A DNA stretch of 11,473 nt, from NCBI GenBank assembly GCA_025355595.1, contig JANXZI010000590.1, positions 1 through 11,473 on the forward strand, given 5' to 3'. Within the stretch, counting starts at the first letter, position 1. Every line of letters begins with the position of its first letter. This document shows positions 6,494-11,473 of this stretch, one piece after another. This DNA is from Spartobacteria bacterium. Lineage in GTDB: Bacteria > Verrucomicrobiota > Verrucomicrobiia > Chthoniobacterales > Chthoniobacteraceae. The position numbers and the translations under genes were made by a program. The notes beneath the pieces are model-generated. The model was not told where the DNA came from and did not search any database. It worked only from the letters and a program-made list of their open reading frames with translations.

Positions 6494-7843
6494 TTACGCC
6501 GGCAGCTTGTAGCGGCCGGGCATGGCGACTTCGGGGACGGGAATTTTTGAGTTCCAGTCGAGCTTGTCCACGTCGATCGCGGACCACGTTTCATTCGAGG
6601 TGACGACCTCGTCCCAGGTGAGTGTCTTGCCCGTGTAGGCGCTCATGCGGCCCATGATCGCGAGCAGCGAACTGTGCGCGAGCTGGTCGCCCATGTTCAC
6701 GGGCTTGCCGGCCTTGATGCTCTCGATGAGTTCCTTGTGCTCCTCGACATACATGAGGTTTTTTTCGCCGGGTGAAGCTCCATCCGCGCCGCCATTTTTC
6801 TCATACATCCAGCGCTTGCCGTCCGTCGTGTCGAGGACGTGCAGCGGCTTGAATCCGTTCACCTGACCGGTGCCGTTTGCGCCGACGATGTAGTCGGCAT
6901 TTTCCGGCGAGCAGCCGCCCTGCTGGCGCGCGAAAATGAAACCGCGTCCGCCATTCGGGAACTCATACATCACGGCGAAGTGGTCATACACATTGCCAAA
7001 TTCGGGCGCGACTCGCTGCTGGCGTCCGCCGAGCGCGGTGCATTTCACCGGCGGCACGTCCTTGAATGCCCAGCTCATCTTGTCCACGGAATGCACGGCC
7101 TGCTCGACGATGTGATCGCCGCTGAGCCACGTGTAGTAGAGCCAGTTGCGGAGCTGGTATTCGAGGTCCGACCAGTCCGGCTGGCGTTCAAAGGGAGCCC
7201 ACGGGCTGTTCGTGAGGTAGGTGCCGTAGTAGCCGCGGACATCGCCGATGAAGCCTTCGTGCAGCTTCGCCCACGTCGCGCGCTCGGCGAAATTGTAGCG
7301 CCAGCAAAAGCCTGTCTGGATCGCGAGATTTTTTTCCTTCGCCTTTTTCACCGCTTCGAGCGCGTGCCGAATCGCCGGCGCATCCACGCCGAGAGGCTTC
7401 TCGCAGAAGACATGTTTGCCGGCATTGATCGCCTTGTGCAGATGCGCGGGGCGGAAGCCGGGAGGCGTCGTGAGCAGCACGATGTCAATGTCCGTCGCGA
7501 GGACTTTGTCGATCGCATCCCAGCCGCTAAATTTCTGGTTGTCCGGCACCTTCACCTGATCGGGCCGGGCCGTGGAAATATTTTTGTAGCTCGTCTCCAG
7601 CCGATCCGCATGCACGTCGCCCATCGCGGTGAGGACGACATTCTTGTCCGCATTCATCGAGTCCGTGAGCGCACCTGAGCCGCGTCCGCCGCAGCCGACG
7701 ATGCCGATCCTGATGGCCTTCGCCGCCTGCGCATTCACGATGTGCGGGAATGCGCCGACGAGTGCAGCGCCCGCCGCGCCGGCAGCGCCGCGATGGAGAA
7801 AGGAACGACGGGTGAGGGGACTTGGGGTGATGATCGGGTTCAT
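6494..7843 (-). CDS. Tat-exported Gfo/Idh/MocA family oxidoreductase
   Basis: This 449-residue protein belongs to the NAD(P)-dependent sugar/inositol dehydrogenase family. It begins with a twin-arginine signal (TRRSFLHRGAAGAAGAALVG, residues 11-30), with likely cleavage near residue 40, so it would be exported folded with its cofactor, as for many Planctomycete and Verrucomicrobial members. The Rossmann motif is GIVGCGGRGSG (47-57). The cofactor and substrate motif is FCEKPLGVDA (146-155) with Lys149. HSVD (251-254) lies in the substrate domain where the family has its catalytic His. It converges with the esterase gene across 81 bp, so they are not co-transcribed. No sugar transporter or pathway partner is next to it, and the substrate is unknown. 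The ATG is chosen because the Tat signal starts there; no Shine-Dalgarno is visible. Confidence 0.93.
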   Translation of the reverse strand: MNPIITPSPLTRRSFLHRGAAGAAGAALVGAFPHIVNAQAAKAIRIGIVGCGGRGSGALTDSMNADKNVVLTAMGDVHADRLETSYKNISTARPDQVKVPDNQKFSGWDAIDKVLATDIDIVLLTTPPGFRPAHLHKAINAGKHVFCEKPLGVDAPAIRHALEAVKKAKEKNLAIQTGFCWRYNFAERATWAKLHEGFIGDVRGYYGTYLTNSPWAPFERQPDWSDLEYQLRNWLYYTWLSGDHIVEQAVHSVDKMSWAFKDVPPVKCTALGGRQQRVAPEFGNVYDHFAVMYEFPNGGRGFIFARQQGGCSPENADYIVGANGTGQVNGFKPLHVLDTTDGKRWMYEKNGGADGASPGEKNLMYVEEHKELIESIKAGKPVNMGDQLAHSSLLAIMGRMSAYTGKTLTWDEVVTSNETWSAIDVDKLDWNSKIPVPEVAMPGRYKLPA

Positions 7844-7947
7844 GGCTTGGTGTGGTCGAAAGGTGAAAATGGTAACGCGACCGCAGGCGGTGTCGAGGCC
7901 GCGGTCACGGAGCGCGGAGGGAGAATCGTGGCAGGGTGCGGGGCTTT

Positions 7948-7996
7948 GGGAAAATCATTCGGCCTCCCGGAATGTGGACGCGCCGCGGGAGGCCGG
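7948..7996 (-). terminator. Candidate intrinsic terminator between tRNA-Ser and the oxidoreductase
   Basis: CGGCCTCCCG (7960-7969) and CGGGAGGCCG (7986-7995) form a perfect 10-bp stem around a 16-nt loop. Read on the minus strand, the stem is followed by AATGATTTTCCC, a short T-rich stretch. It would stop transcription coming from the tRNA before the oxidoreductase. The T-run is imperfect, and a regulatory or structural hairpin in the oxidoreductase leader is an alternative. Confidence 0.4.
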
Positions 7997-8034
7997 GGAG
8001 GACTTTCGTGAGGGCTGACGCGACAAAAAAACCC

Positions 8035-8160
8035 GGTCATCCTGAGCGAGTGAAACGAGTCGAATGACCCCGTGGCATGGCGGATGATCTCCAGAGATGT
8101 TTGATCGCACCCGGCCATGCGACGGGGTTCTTCGGTCGCTTCGGCTCCCTCAGAATGACC
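8035..8160. repeat. 126-bp imperfect palindrome, REP/MITE-like intergenic repeat
   Basis: The ends are GGTCATCCTGAG (8035-8046) and CTCAGAATGACC (8149-8160), inverted with one mismatch. The arms stay complementary inward for about 48 bases, through ACCCCGTGGCATGGCGG on the left and CCGGCCATGCGACGGGG on the right. The loop holds ATCTCCAGAGAT, itself a small hairpin. It has no ORF. The GTCATTCTGAG and TTCGGTCGCTTCGGCTCCCTCAGAATGAC style of sequence is familiar to me from dispersed intergenic repeats in several environmental phyla; that is recollection, not a search. Together with the hairpin at 7960-7995 it accounts for most of the gene-free 7844-8243 stretch. The rest, 7844-7947, shows only a weak GACCGC/GCGGTC pairing. 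Confidence 0.75.
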
Positions 8161-8224
8161 TCCGATTTGAAAGATTGGGATGCGTCAGCCCCGGAAATTT
8201 TCATGCAGCGACGAGCGGCGAAGT

Positions 8225-8247
8225 GCCACCTTCTTCTGGAAAGTGGC
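8225..8247 (-). terminator. Hairpin at the 3' end of tRNA-Ser
   Basis: On the minus strand GCCACTTTC (8247-8239) pairs with GAAGGTGGC (8233-8225) over nine positions, with one G-T wobble, around a 5-nt loop. It begins at the tRNA discriminator base and includes the encoded CCA. No T-run follows, so it may serve as a processing or termination structure, or be incidental. Confidence 0.35.
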
Positions 8248-8335
8248 GGAGAGAGAGGGATTCGAACCCTCGATACGGTTTAACCCGTATGACGCTTTAG
8301 CAAAGCGTTGCTTTCGACCACTCAGCCATCTCTCC
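8244..8335 (-). tRNA. serX: tRNA-Ser(GCU)
   Basis: Read on the minus strand, the acceptor GGAGAGA (8335-8329) pairs with TCTCTCC (8254-8248). The D-arm contains GCTGAGTGGTCGAAAGC, and the anticodon arm is ACGCT-TTGCTAA-AGCGT with anticodon GCT, which decodes AGC/AGU serine codons. A long variable arm (CATACGGGTTAAACCGTAT) marks it as a class II serine tRNA. The T-arm is GAGGGTTCGAATCCCTC. The discriminator is G and CCA is encoded (8246-8244). All stems close cleanly. The symbol is a generic placeholder for this isoacceptor. Confidence 0.97.
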
Positions 8336-8475
8336 GGTTGCAGTGGTGCGCGGAGTAAAGCGGCGACAATTCCGTGCGTCAAAGGGTTTTCTCCCACGCG
8401 CTCAGAACATCCTCGAAACGCATGGCGCATCGTGCTTACTGCGCGCTCCGACATGCCGAGCGAAACAACACTGCC

Positions 8476-9435
8476 ATGACCAATTTCTGCGTCATCATCC
8501 CGCTCGGCCCGCGCGATGCGGAGATCGCGCGCACGCGGGATCTGCTCGACAGCCTGTGGGCGTACGAGCCGCACACGCCGCTCGTGATCCTTGTGGACGA
8601 CGGCGGCGCGACGCGCGATCTCACGGCGCATTTTTCCACGCCTTCGTCGTGCCGGATCGTCGTGGTGAAAAATCCGCGCAATGGCCGCGGCATCGGGCCG
8701 ACGAGCGGGCTTTCCGCCGGGATGATCGCGGCGCTCGCGTGGGTCGAGCGGAATGCGCCGGACGTTTCATTCACGGTGAAGCTGGACACGGACGCGCTCG
8801 TCATCGCGCCGTTTGCTGAGCGCATCGCGCGTGCATTCGCGGTGAATCCGAACGCCGGCATGGCCGGGCTCTACGACCGCATGTGCGACGGCACGCCGCG
8901 CGATCAGACGAGCTTTTGCAAAATGCTGCGCAAGCTGACGAATCCGATCGCGCTGTGGCGTCGCCCGGCGAATCCGGGGCACTACGTCACGTTTCATTTT
9001 TTCGGACGCGGCGCGACGATCCGTGATCAGATCCGCGACGCGATCGCGTGCGGCTACCAGCCCGCGGAATTCGTGCTCGGTGGCGCGTATGCAATCTCCC
9101 GCGAGGCGATCCGGCGCATGTTGGCGAAGGGCTATTTCGCAGACCCGCTGCTGTGGCTGAACACGCAGTTCAGCGAGGACATCGTACTGAGCCTGTACAC
9201 CTGCGGCGCGGGGCTGCGGCTGCTCGGGCTCGCGGCGGATGGCGAGCCTTTCGCCGTGCAGCACTACGGCCTGCCGGACGCGCCGGAGCGGCTCATCGAG
9301 CGCGGCTACGCGATCGTGCACAGCCTCAAGAATGATCGCGAGTGGACCGAGCAGGGATACCGGGAATTTTTCCAAAAGCGAAGGCGTGACGATCTGGAAC
9401 GCCAAAGTGGGACGAATGACGGAGGGCAGACATAG
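8476..9435 (+). CDS. GT-A-like glycosyltransferase family protein
   Basis: This 319-residue protein has the outline of a nucleotide-sugar transferase. The N-terminal strand is CVIIPLGPRD (5-14), followed by LVILVDDGG (36-44) where GT-A enzymes bind the nucleotide, then a DxD metal motif in VKLDTDAL (101-108; Asp104 and Asp106). LGGAYAISREAI (201-212) and FSEDIVLS (232-239) match the later acceptor/base segments (the ED motif) of GT2-like folds. There is no signal peptide or membrane helix, so it would act in the cytoplasm. An in-frame GTG at 8374 would add 34 residues of unlikely composition directly after the tRNA. ATG 8476 starts exactly at the first beta strand and is preferred. The acceptor is unknown and no other sugar-polymer genes adjoin it. 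A related non-glycosyltransferase member of this fold is possible. Confidence 0.75.
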   Translation: MTNFCVIIPLGPRDAEIARTRDLLDSLWAYEPHTPLVILVDDGGATRDLTAHFSTPSSCRIVVVKNPRNGRGIGPTSGLSAGMIAALAWVERNAPDVSFTVKLDTDALVIAPFAERIARAFAVNPNAGMAGLYDRMCDGTPRDQTSFCKMLRKLTNPIALWRRPANPGHYVTFHFFGRGATIRDQIRDAIACGYQPAEFVLGGAYAISREAIRRMLAKGYFADPLLWLNTQFSEDIVLSLYTCGAGLRLLGLAADGEPFAVQHYGLPDAPERLIERGYAIVHSLKNDREWTEQGYREFFQKRRRDDLERQSGTNDGGQT

Positions 9436-9559
9436 CGGGAATACTTTTGCGAAATGGATGTAACGGACGTCCGCGGCAGGTGTATCCGCAGGGTGAGGCC
9501 ATTCATTCTCCACGCGGCTTCCATAACTAACCACAAACCCAACCAGCAAACATCCCCCC

Positions 9560-10483
9560 ATGGCCAAGACTAAGACCACGCCGACGCGCCGCATGTGCGG
9601 TGCTTCCGAAGCCCATCAACGACTCTGCGAATGCGATCCCGGATTCCGGGCGCGTCGCACTCAGATTCACCTGCAGGCGGAGACATTCCTGACGAATGGC
9701 CGCGCCGCCAGGAGCATGGAGAGTGACCAAATCCGAACCCTCCCGGTCGTCGTTCACGTCGTCTATAACACGGCGGCGGAGAACATTTCCGATGCGCAAA
9801 TCGCGAGCCAGATCGAGGCGCTGAACCGCGACTACAGCGCGGGCAATGCGGATAAGACCGCCATCCCTGTTCCATGGACCGGACTGTTCGTTGATTCAAA
9901 AATCCGCTTCGCGCTGGCGACGAAGAACCCGAAGGGCAAGAAGACCAATGGCATCACCCGCACCAAGACGAAGAAGACTTCGTTCAGCAGCCAGGACGAT
10001 GTGAAATCGAAGACGACCGGCGGAGTGAATGCCTGGCCGACCGACAAATATCTGAACCTCTGGGTCTGCTCGCTCGGCGAGCAACTGCTCGGTTACGCGC
10101 AGTTCCCCGGCGGGCCACCGGCGACGGATGGCGTCGTCATCCTGAACACCGCGTTCGGCACCGTCGGCACCGCGGCTGCGCCGTTCAATCTCGGGCGCAC
10201 CGCCGTGCATGAGGTCGGCCACTGGCTGAATCTCAATCACATCTGGGGCGACTCGAATGACTGCTCCGGCACCGATCACATCTCCGACACGCCCAGTGCC
10301 ATGGCACCGAATTTCGGCAAGCCGGCATTCCCTCACGTCACCTGCAAGAACGGGCCGAACGGCGACATGTTTGTGAACTACATGGACTACGTGGACGATG
10401 CCGCGATGGTCATGTTCACCTCCGGGCAAGTGGCCCGGATGCACTCGACCCTCATCGGCCCGCGCAGCGCGATCGGCGTGTAG
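9560..10483 (+). CDS. M43-like (pappalysin/cytophagalysin) zinc metalloprotease
   Basis: This 307-residue metzincin-type peptidase carries the extended zinc motif HEVGHWLNLNH (His217, Glu218, His221, His227) followed by WGD, and a Met-turn NYMDYVDD (273-280, Met275). Cys235 and Cys262 flank the SDTP segment and match positions of a conserved disulfide in the family. The start of the domain, LPVVVHVVYNTAAENISDAQI (61-81), is the usual M43 entry strand. The N-terminus (1-60) is polar and basic, with MCGASEAHQRLCECDPGFR, and has no hydrophobic signal segment. An in-frame TAA at 9524-9526 with no start codon before 9560 rules out a longer product. Homologues are normally secreted, so the export route is unclear. 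Its 3' end is followed by a strong terminator. No Shine-Dalgarno precedes the start, which follows a C-run. Confidence 0.92.
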   Translation: MAKTKTTPTRRMCGASEAHQRLCECDPGFRARRTQIHLQAETFLTNGRAARSMESDQIRTLPVVVHVVYNTAAENISDAQIASQIEALNRDYSAGNADKTAIPVPWTGLFVDSKIRFALATKNPKGKKTNGITRTKTKKTSFSSQDDVKSKTTGGVNAWPTDKYLNLWVCSLGEQLLGYAQFPGGPPATDGVVILNTAFGTVGTAAAPFNLGRTAVHEVGHWLNLNHIWGDSNDCSGTDHISDTPSAMAPNFGKPAFPHVTCKNGPNGDMFVNYMDYVDDAAMVMFTSGQVARMHSTLIGPRSAIGV

Positions 10484-10497
10484 CGCACCCGGCTGGA

Positions 10498-10556
10498 CAA
10501 AAAATCAACCCGGCCGAATCTCCGCTCGCCAGCGGGATTCGGCCGGGCGATTTTTG
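10498..10556. terminator. Strong bidirectional Rho-independent terminator
   Basis: CCCGGCCGAATC (10509-10520) pairs perfectly with GATTCGGCCGGG (10536-10547). Inside, CCGCT pairs with AGCGG around the loop CGCC, with one bulged T. A T-run (10551-10555) follows on the plus strand, and an A-run (about 10498-10504) precedes it, which is a T-run on the minus strand. It sits 15 bases after the metalloprotease stop codon and ends only about 15 bases before the next start codon. Confidence 0.9.
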
Positions 10557-10570
10557 CGGCACACTGCCTT

Positions 10571-10879
10571 ATGAAAACGCAAGACCTGCTGGGCCACTGG
10601 GTGCATTCGCACGAGGAGGATTCCGGGGCGGAAATGATCTTCCGTCCCGTGTCGTTCAGCTTCCCCCGTTCGCGCGGGCGTGATTCGTTCGAGTTGCAGG
10701 CGGATGCGCTGATCGAGCATGGCCCCGGTCCCGGCGACGCCGCCACGGAGACGCGCGGGACGTGGAGCCTGTCGGCGGATGGCACACTGTCCTTCTTCCG
10801 CGGCCCCGGAAAAAAAGCGTCGCGGGTGCTGAAGATCGCCAGCGTGGAACCGGACCGGCTCGTCGTGCGCAACGACTGA
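10571..10879 (+). CDS. Conserved small hypothetical protein
   Basis: This 102-residue soluble protein has no signal peptide. It opens LLGHWVHSHEEDSGAEMIFR (6-25), continues SFPRSRGRDSFELQADA, then RGTWSLSADGTLSFF (62-76) and LKIASVEPDRLVVRND (87-102). The pattern of a GxW start, alternating beta strands and a GTW strand midway resembles small lipocalin-like beta-barrels. I recall uncharacterised bacterial proteins with the same HSHEED and PxSRGR blocks, but no function. It lies just after a bidirectional terminator, so it needs its own promoter. CACACT (10560-10565), five bases before the ATG, is the only -10-like element there, and no Shine-Dalgarno is seen. Codon use resembles its neighbours. 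I am confident it is a gene; its function is unknown. Confidence 0.8.
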   Translation: MKTQDLLGHWVHSHEEDSGAEMIFRPVSFSFPRSRGRDSFELQADALIEHGPGPGDAATETRGTWSLSADGTLSFFRGPGKKASRVLKIASVEPDRLVVRND

Positions 10880-10965
10880 GGAAGCCGATGGCTCACCGCA
10901 GATCCCACGGAAGCGCCAGCGATTCCACTCAAATCCATCTCCGAAAAAGCAGACCCTCGGTTCAA

Positions 10966-11088
10966 ATGGAAGTGCAGGGCAGCGGCGAGGAAAGCACCTT
11001 TTCCGAAGCGGAGCTGAACACGACGCTGGAACTCGCGCGCGGGGGCATCGGGGAGCTGGTGGCGAAGCAGCGGGCGGTGATTGGGTGA
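10966..11088 (+). pseudogene. rph: C-terminal remnant of ribonuclease PH
   Basis: The 40-codon frame beginning MEVQGSGEESTFSEAELNTT and ending ELVAKQRAVIG, stop at 11086-11088, matches the last part of RNase PH, the phosphorolytic tRNA 3'-processing exonuclease. In that family the C-terminus reads (F/V)VEVQGTAE-x-x-F-(S/T)-x-x-E-L, followed by a helix ending in xxQxxAL. The rest of the enzyme, including its phosphate-binding and active-site residues, is absent. The frame upstream stays open but has no RNase PH similarity that I can see. A full functional copy would be expected elsewhere in the genome. This looks like debris from a duplication or integration event, not a working gene. Identification is from memory of the family and was not searched. 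Confidence 0.7.
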
Positions 11089-11104
11089 GAGGAAAATGCG
11101 CGCC

Positions 11105-11133
11105 TTGCCTGCGCAGGGAACGCTGCACACACT
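11105..11133 (+). promoter_or_regulatory. Candidate promoter of the right-edge ORF
   Basis: TTGCCT (11105-11110), 17 nt, then CACACT (11128-11133) precede the ATG at 11141 by seven bases. The start lacks a Shine-Dalgarno, so a leaderless transcript is implied. The -10 matches the consensus at half its positions. Confidence 0.35.
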
Positions 11134-11140
11134 GCCGCGC

Positions 11141-11473
11141 ATGAGACAGGCGAAACTCTCCAATGTTTCAGGGCCTCATCGTGTCCTCTTGCTGGAACAA
11201 CCCCGACTAAACGAATCGAGTGTAGCGCTGCCATTCTACAAAGGAAACGGCGCGATCCATTGGCGGAAATGTGCCGAGTTTTACGGAGCCAAATCCGGCT
11301 CCACAGCACGAGAGTGGTATTGCAGTTGCGCCCCGATTGCCGAGCCCGAGAAGATGCGGGAATGGCTTCAAGCCCGTGAGGATGAACGTCTCCAAAAGAT
11401 TGCAAAAGGAAACATGCGCTATTTGCCGAAGGAGCCGGAAATCGTTCGACTACACACCGAGGAGAAATGGGGA
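11141..11473 (+). CDS. Partial ORF of unknown function, cut by the right edge
   Basis: From ATG 11141 the frame is open for 111 codons to the end of the window without a stop, so the product is truncated here. It starts MRQAKLSNVSGPHRVLLLEQ, continues with FYKGNGAIHWRKCAEFYGAK, and has a charged helical stretch (EKMREWLQAREDERLQKIAK) near the cut. I recognise no family. The segment IHWRKCAEFYGAKSGSTAREWY could be a helix-turn-helix, but this is a guess. Hand-counted G+C for 11161-11473 is 168 of 313 (about 54%), clearly lower than the neighbouring genes, and codons such as AAA, GGA, CTA and AGT are commoner. This suggests acquired DNA, possibly from a mobile element or phage. It follows the RNase PH remnant. 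The antisense frames here are less convincing. Confidence 0.6.
   Translation, partial: MRQAKLSNVSGPHRVLLLEQPRLNESSVALPFYKGNGAIHWRKCAEFYGAKSGSTAREWYCSCAPIAEPEKMREWLQAREDERLQKIAKGNMRYLPKEPEIVRLHTEEKWG

Noticed and set aside
6839..7678. Plus-strand 279-codon frame opposite the oxidoreductase
   Set aside because: It is a shadow of the Gfo/Idh/MocA gene. Its product has no family features, while the minus-strand protein has a Tat signal, a Rossmann motif and EKP.
8374..8475. GTG start extending the glycosyltransferase by 34 residues
   Set aside because: The extension is Arg/His-rich and begins just after the tRNA. The GT-A fold begins at the ATG at 8476.
9436..9559. Search for a gene or strong promoter between the glycosyltransferase and the metalloprotease
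   Set aside because: Only a weak TTCATT/TAACTA pair (9502-9529) was seen. There is no ORF and no stable hairpin.
1..11473. CRISPR array, rRNA, insertion sequence with transposase, or replication origin
   Set aside because: There are no regularly spaced repeats, no rRNA signatures, no transposase or integrase reading frame, and no cluster of DnaA boxes in the window.

Overview
This 11.5 kb window is high-GC chromosomal DNA, with most genes around 60-70% G+C. It probably comes from a member of the Verrucomicrobiota. I infer that from the mix of a secreted SASA-type carbohydrate acetylesterase, a Tat-exported Gfo/Idh/MocA oxidoreductase, a very large Cache/multi-PAS histidine kinase, weak or absent Shine-Dalgarno sequences, and a palindromic intergenic repeat. 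No marker gene fixes the taxonomy, so this is an inference and not a proof.

Layout from left to right. An AbrB/MazE-type antitoxin and a Doc/Fic-type toxin (126-736) form a two-gene toxin-antitoxin operon with an ATGA overlap; the toxin's usual catalytic His is Gln. Next is a start-less remnant of a SASA esterase (791-904), a decayed paralogue of the intact esterase 4.8 kb further right. Between the two copies, on the minus strand, lie a possible small upstream ORF (5280-5441), a 1291-residue hybrid histidine sensor kinase (1408-5283) and a single-domain Rcp1-like response regulator (938-1384). They read as one operon for a phosphorelay that senses an extracytoplasmic or membrane signal. The intact SASA esterase (5618-6412, plus) converges on the Tat-secreted oxidoreductase (6494-7843, minus). 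Both look like exported carbohydrate-processing enzymes, but nothing here ties them to a defined pathway.

The 7844-8243 stretch has no gene. It holds a GC-rich hairpin followed by a T-rich stretch on the minus strand and a 126-bp imperfect palindrome of REP/MITE type, next to tRNA-Ser(GCU) (8244-8335, minus). The plus strand then carries a GT-A-like glycosyltransferase (8476-9435), an M43-like zinc metalloprotease without a visible signal peptide (9560-10483), a strong bidirectional terminator (10498-10556), a 102-residue conserved hypothetical protein (10571-10879), a 40-codon remnant of the C-terminus of RNase PH (10966-11088), and an unfinished, lower-GC ORF running off the right edge (11141-11473).

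Two general signals stand out. First, gene debris: a SASA N-terminal piece and an RNase PH C-terminal piece. Second, several starts lack a Shine-Dalgarno sequence but have a -10-like element ending 3-7 nt before the ATG, which would make them leaderless. The octamer ACACTGCC occurs just before three of them.
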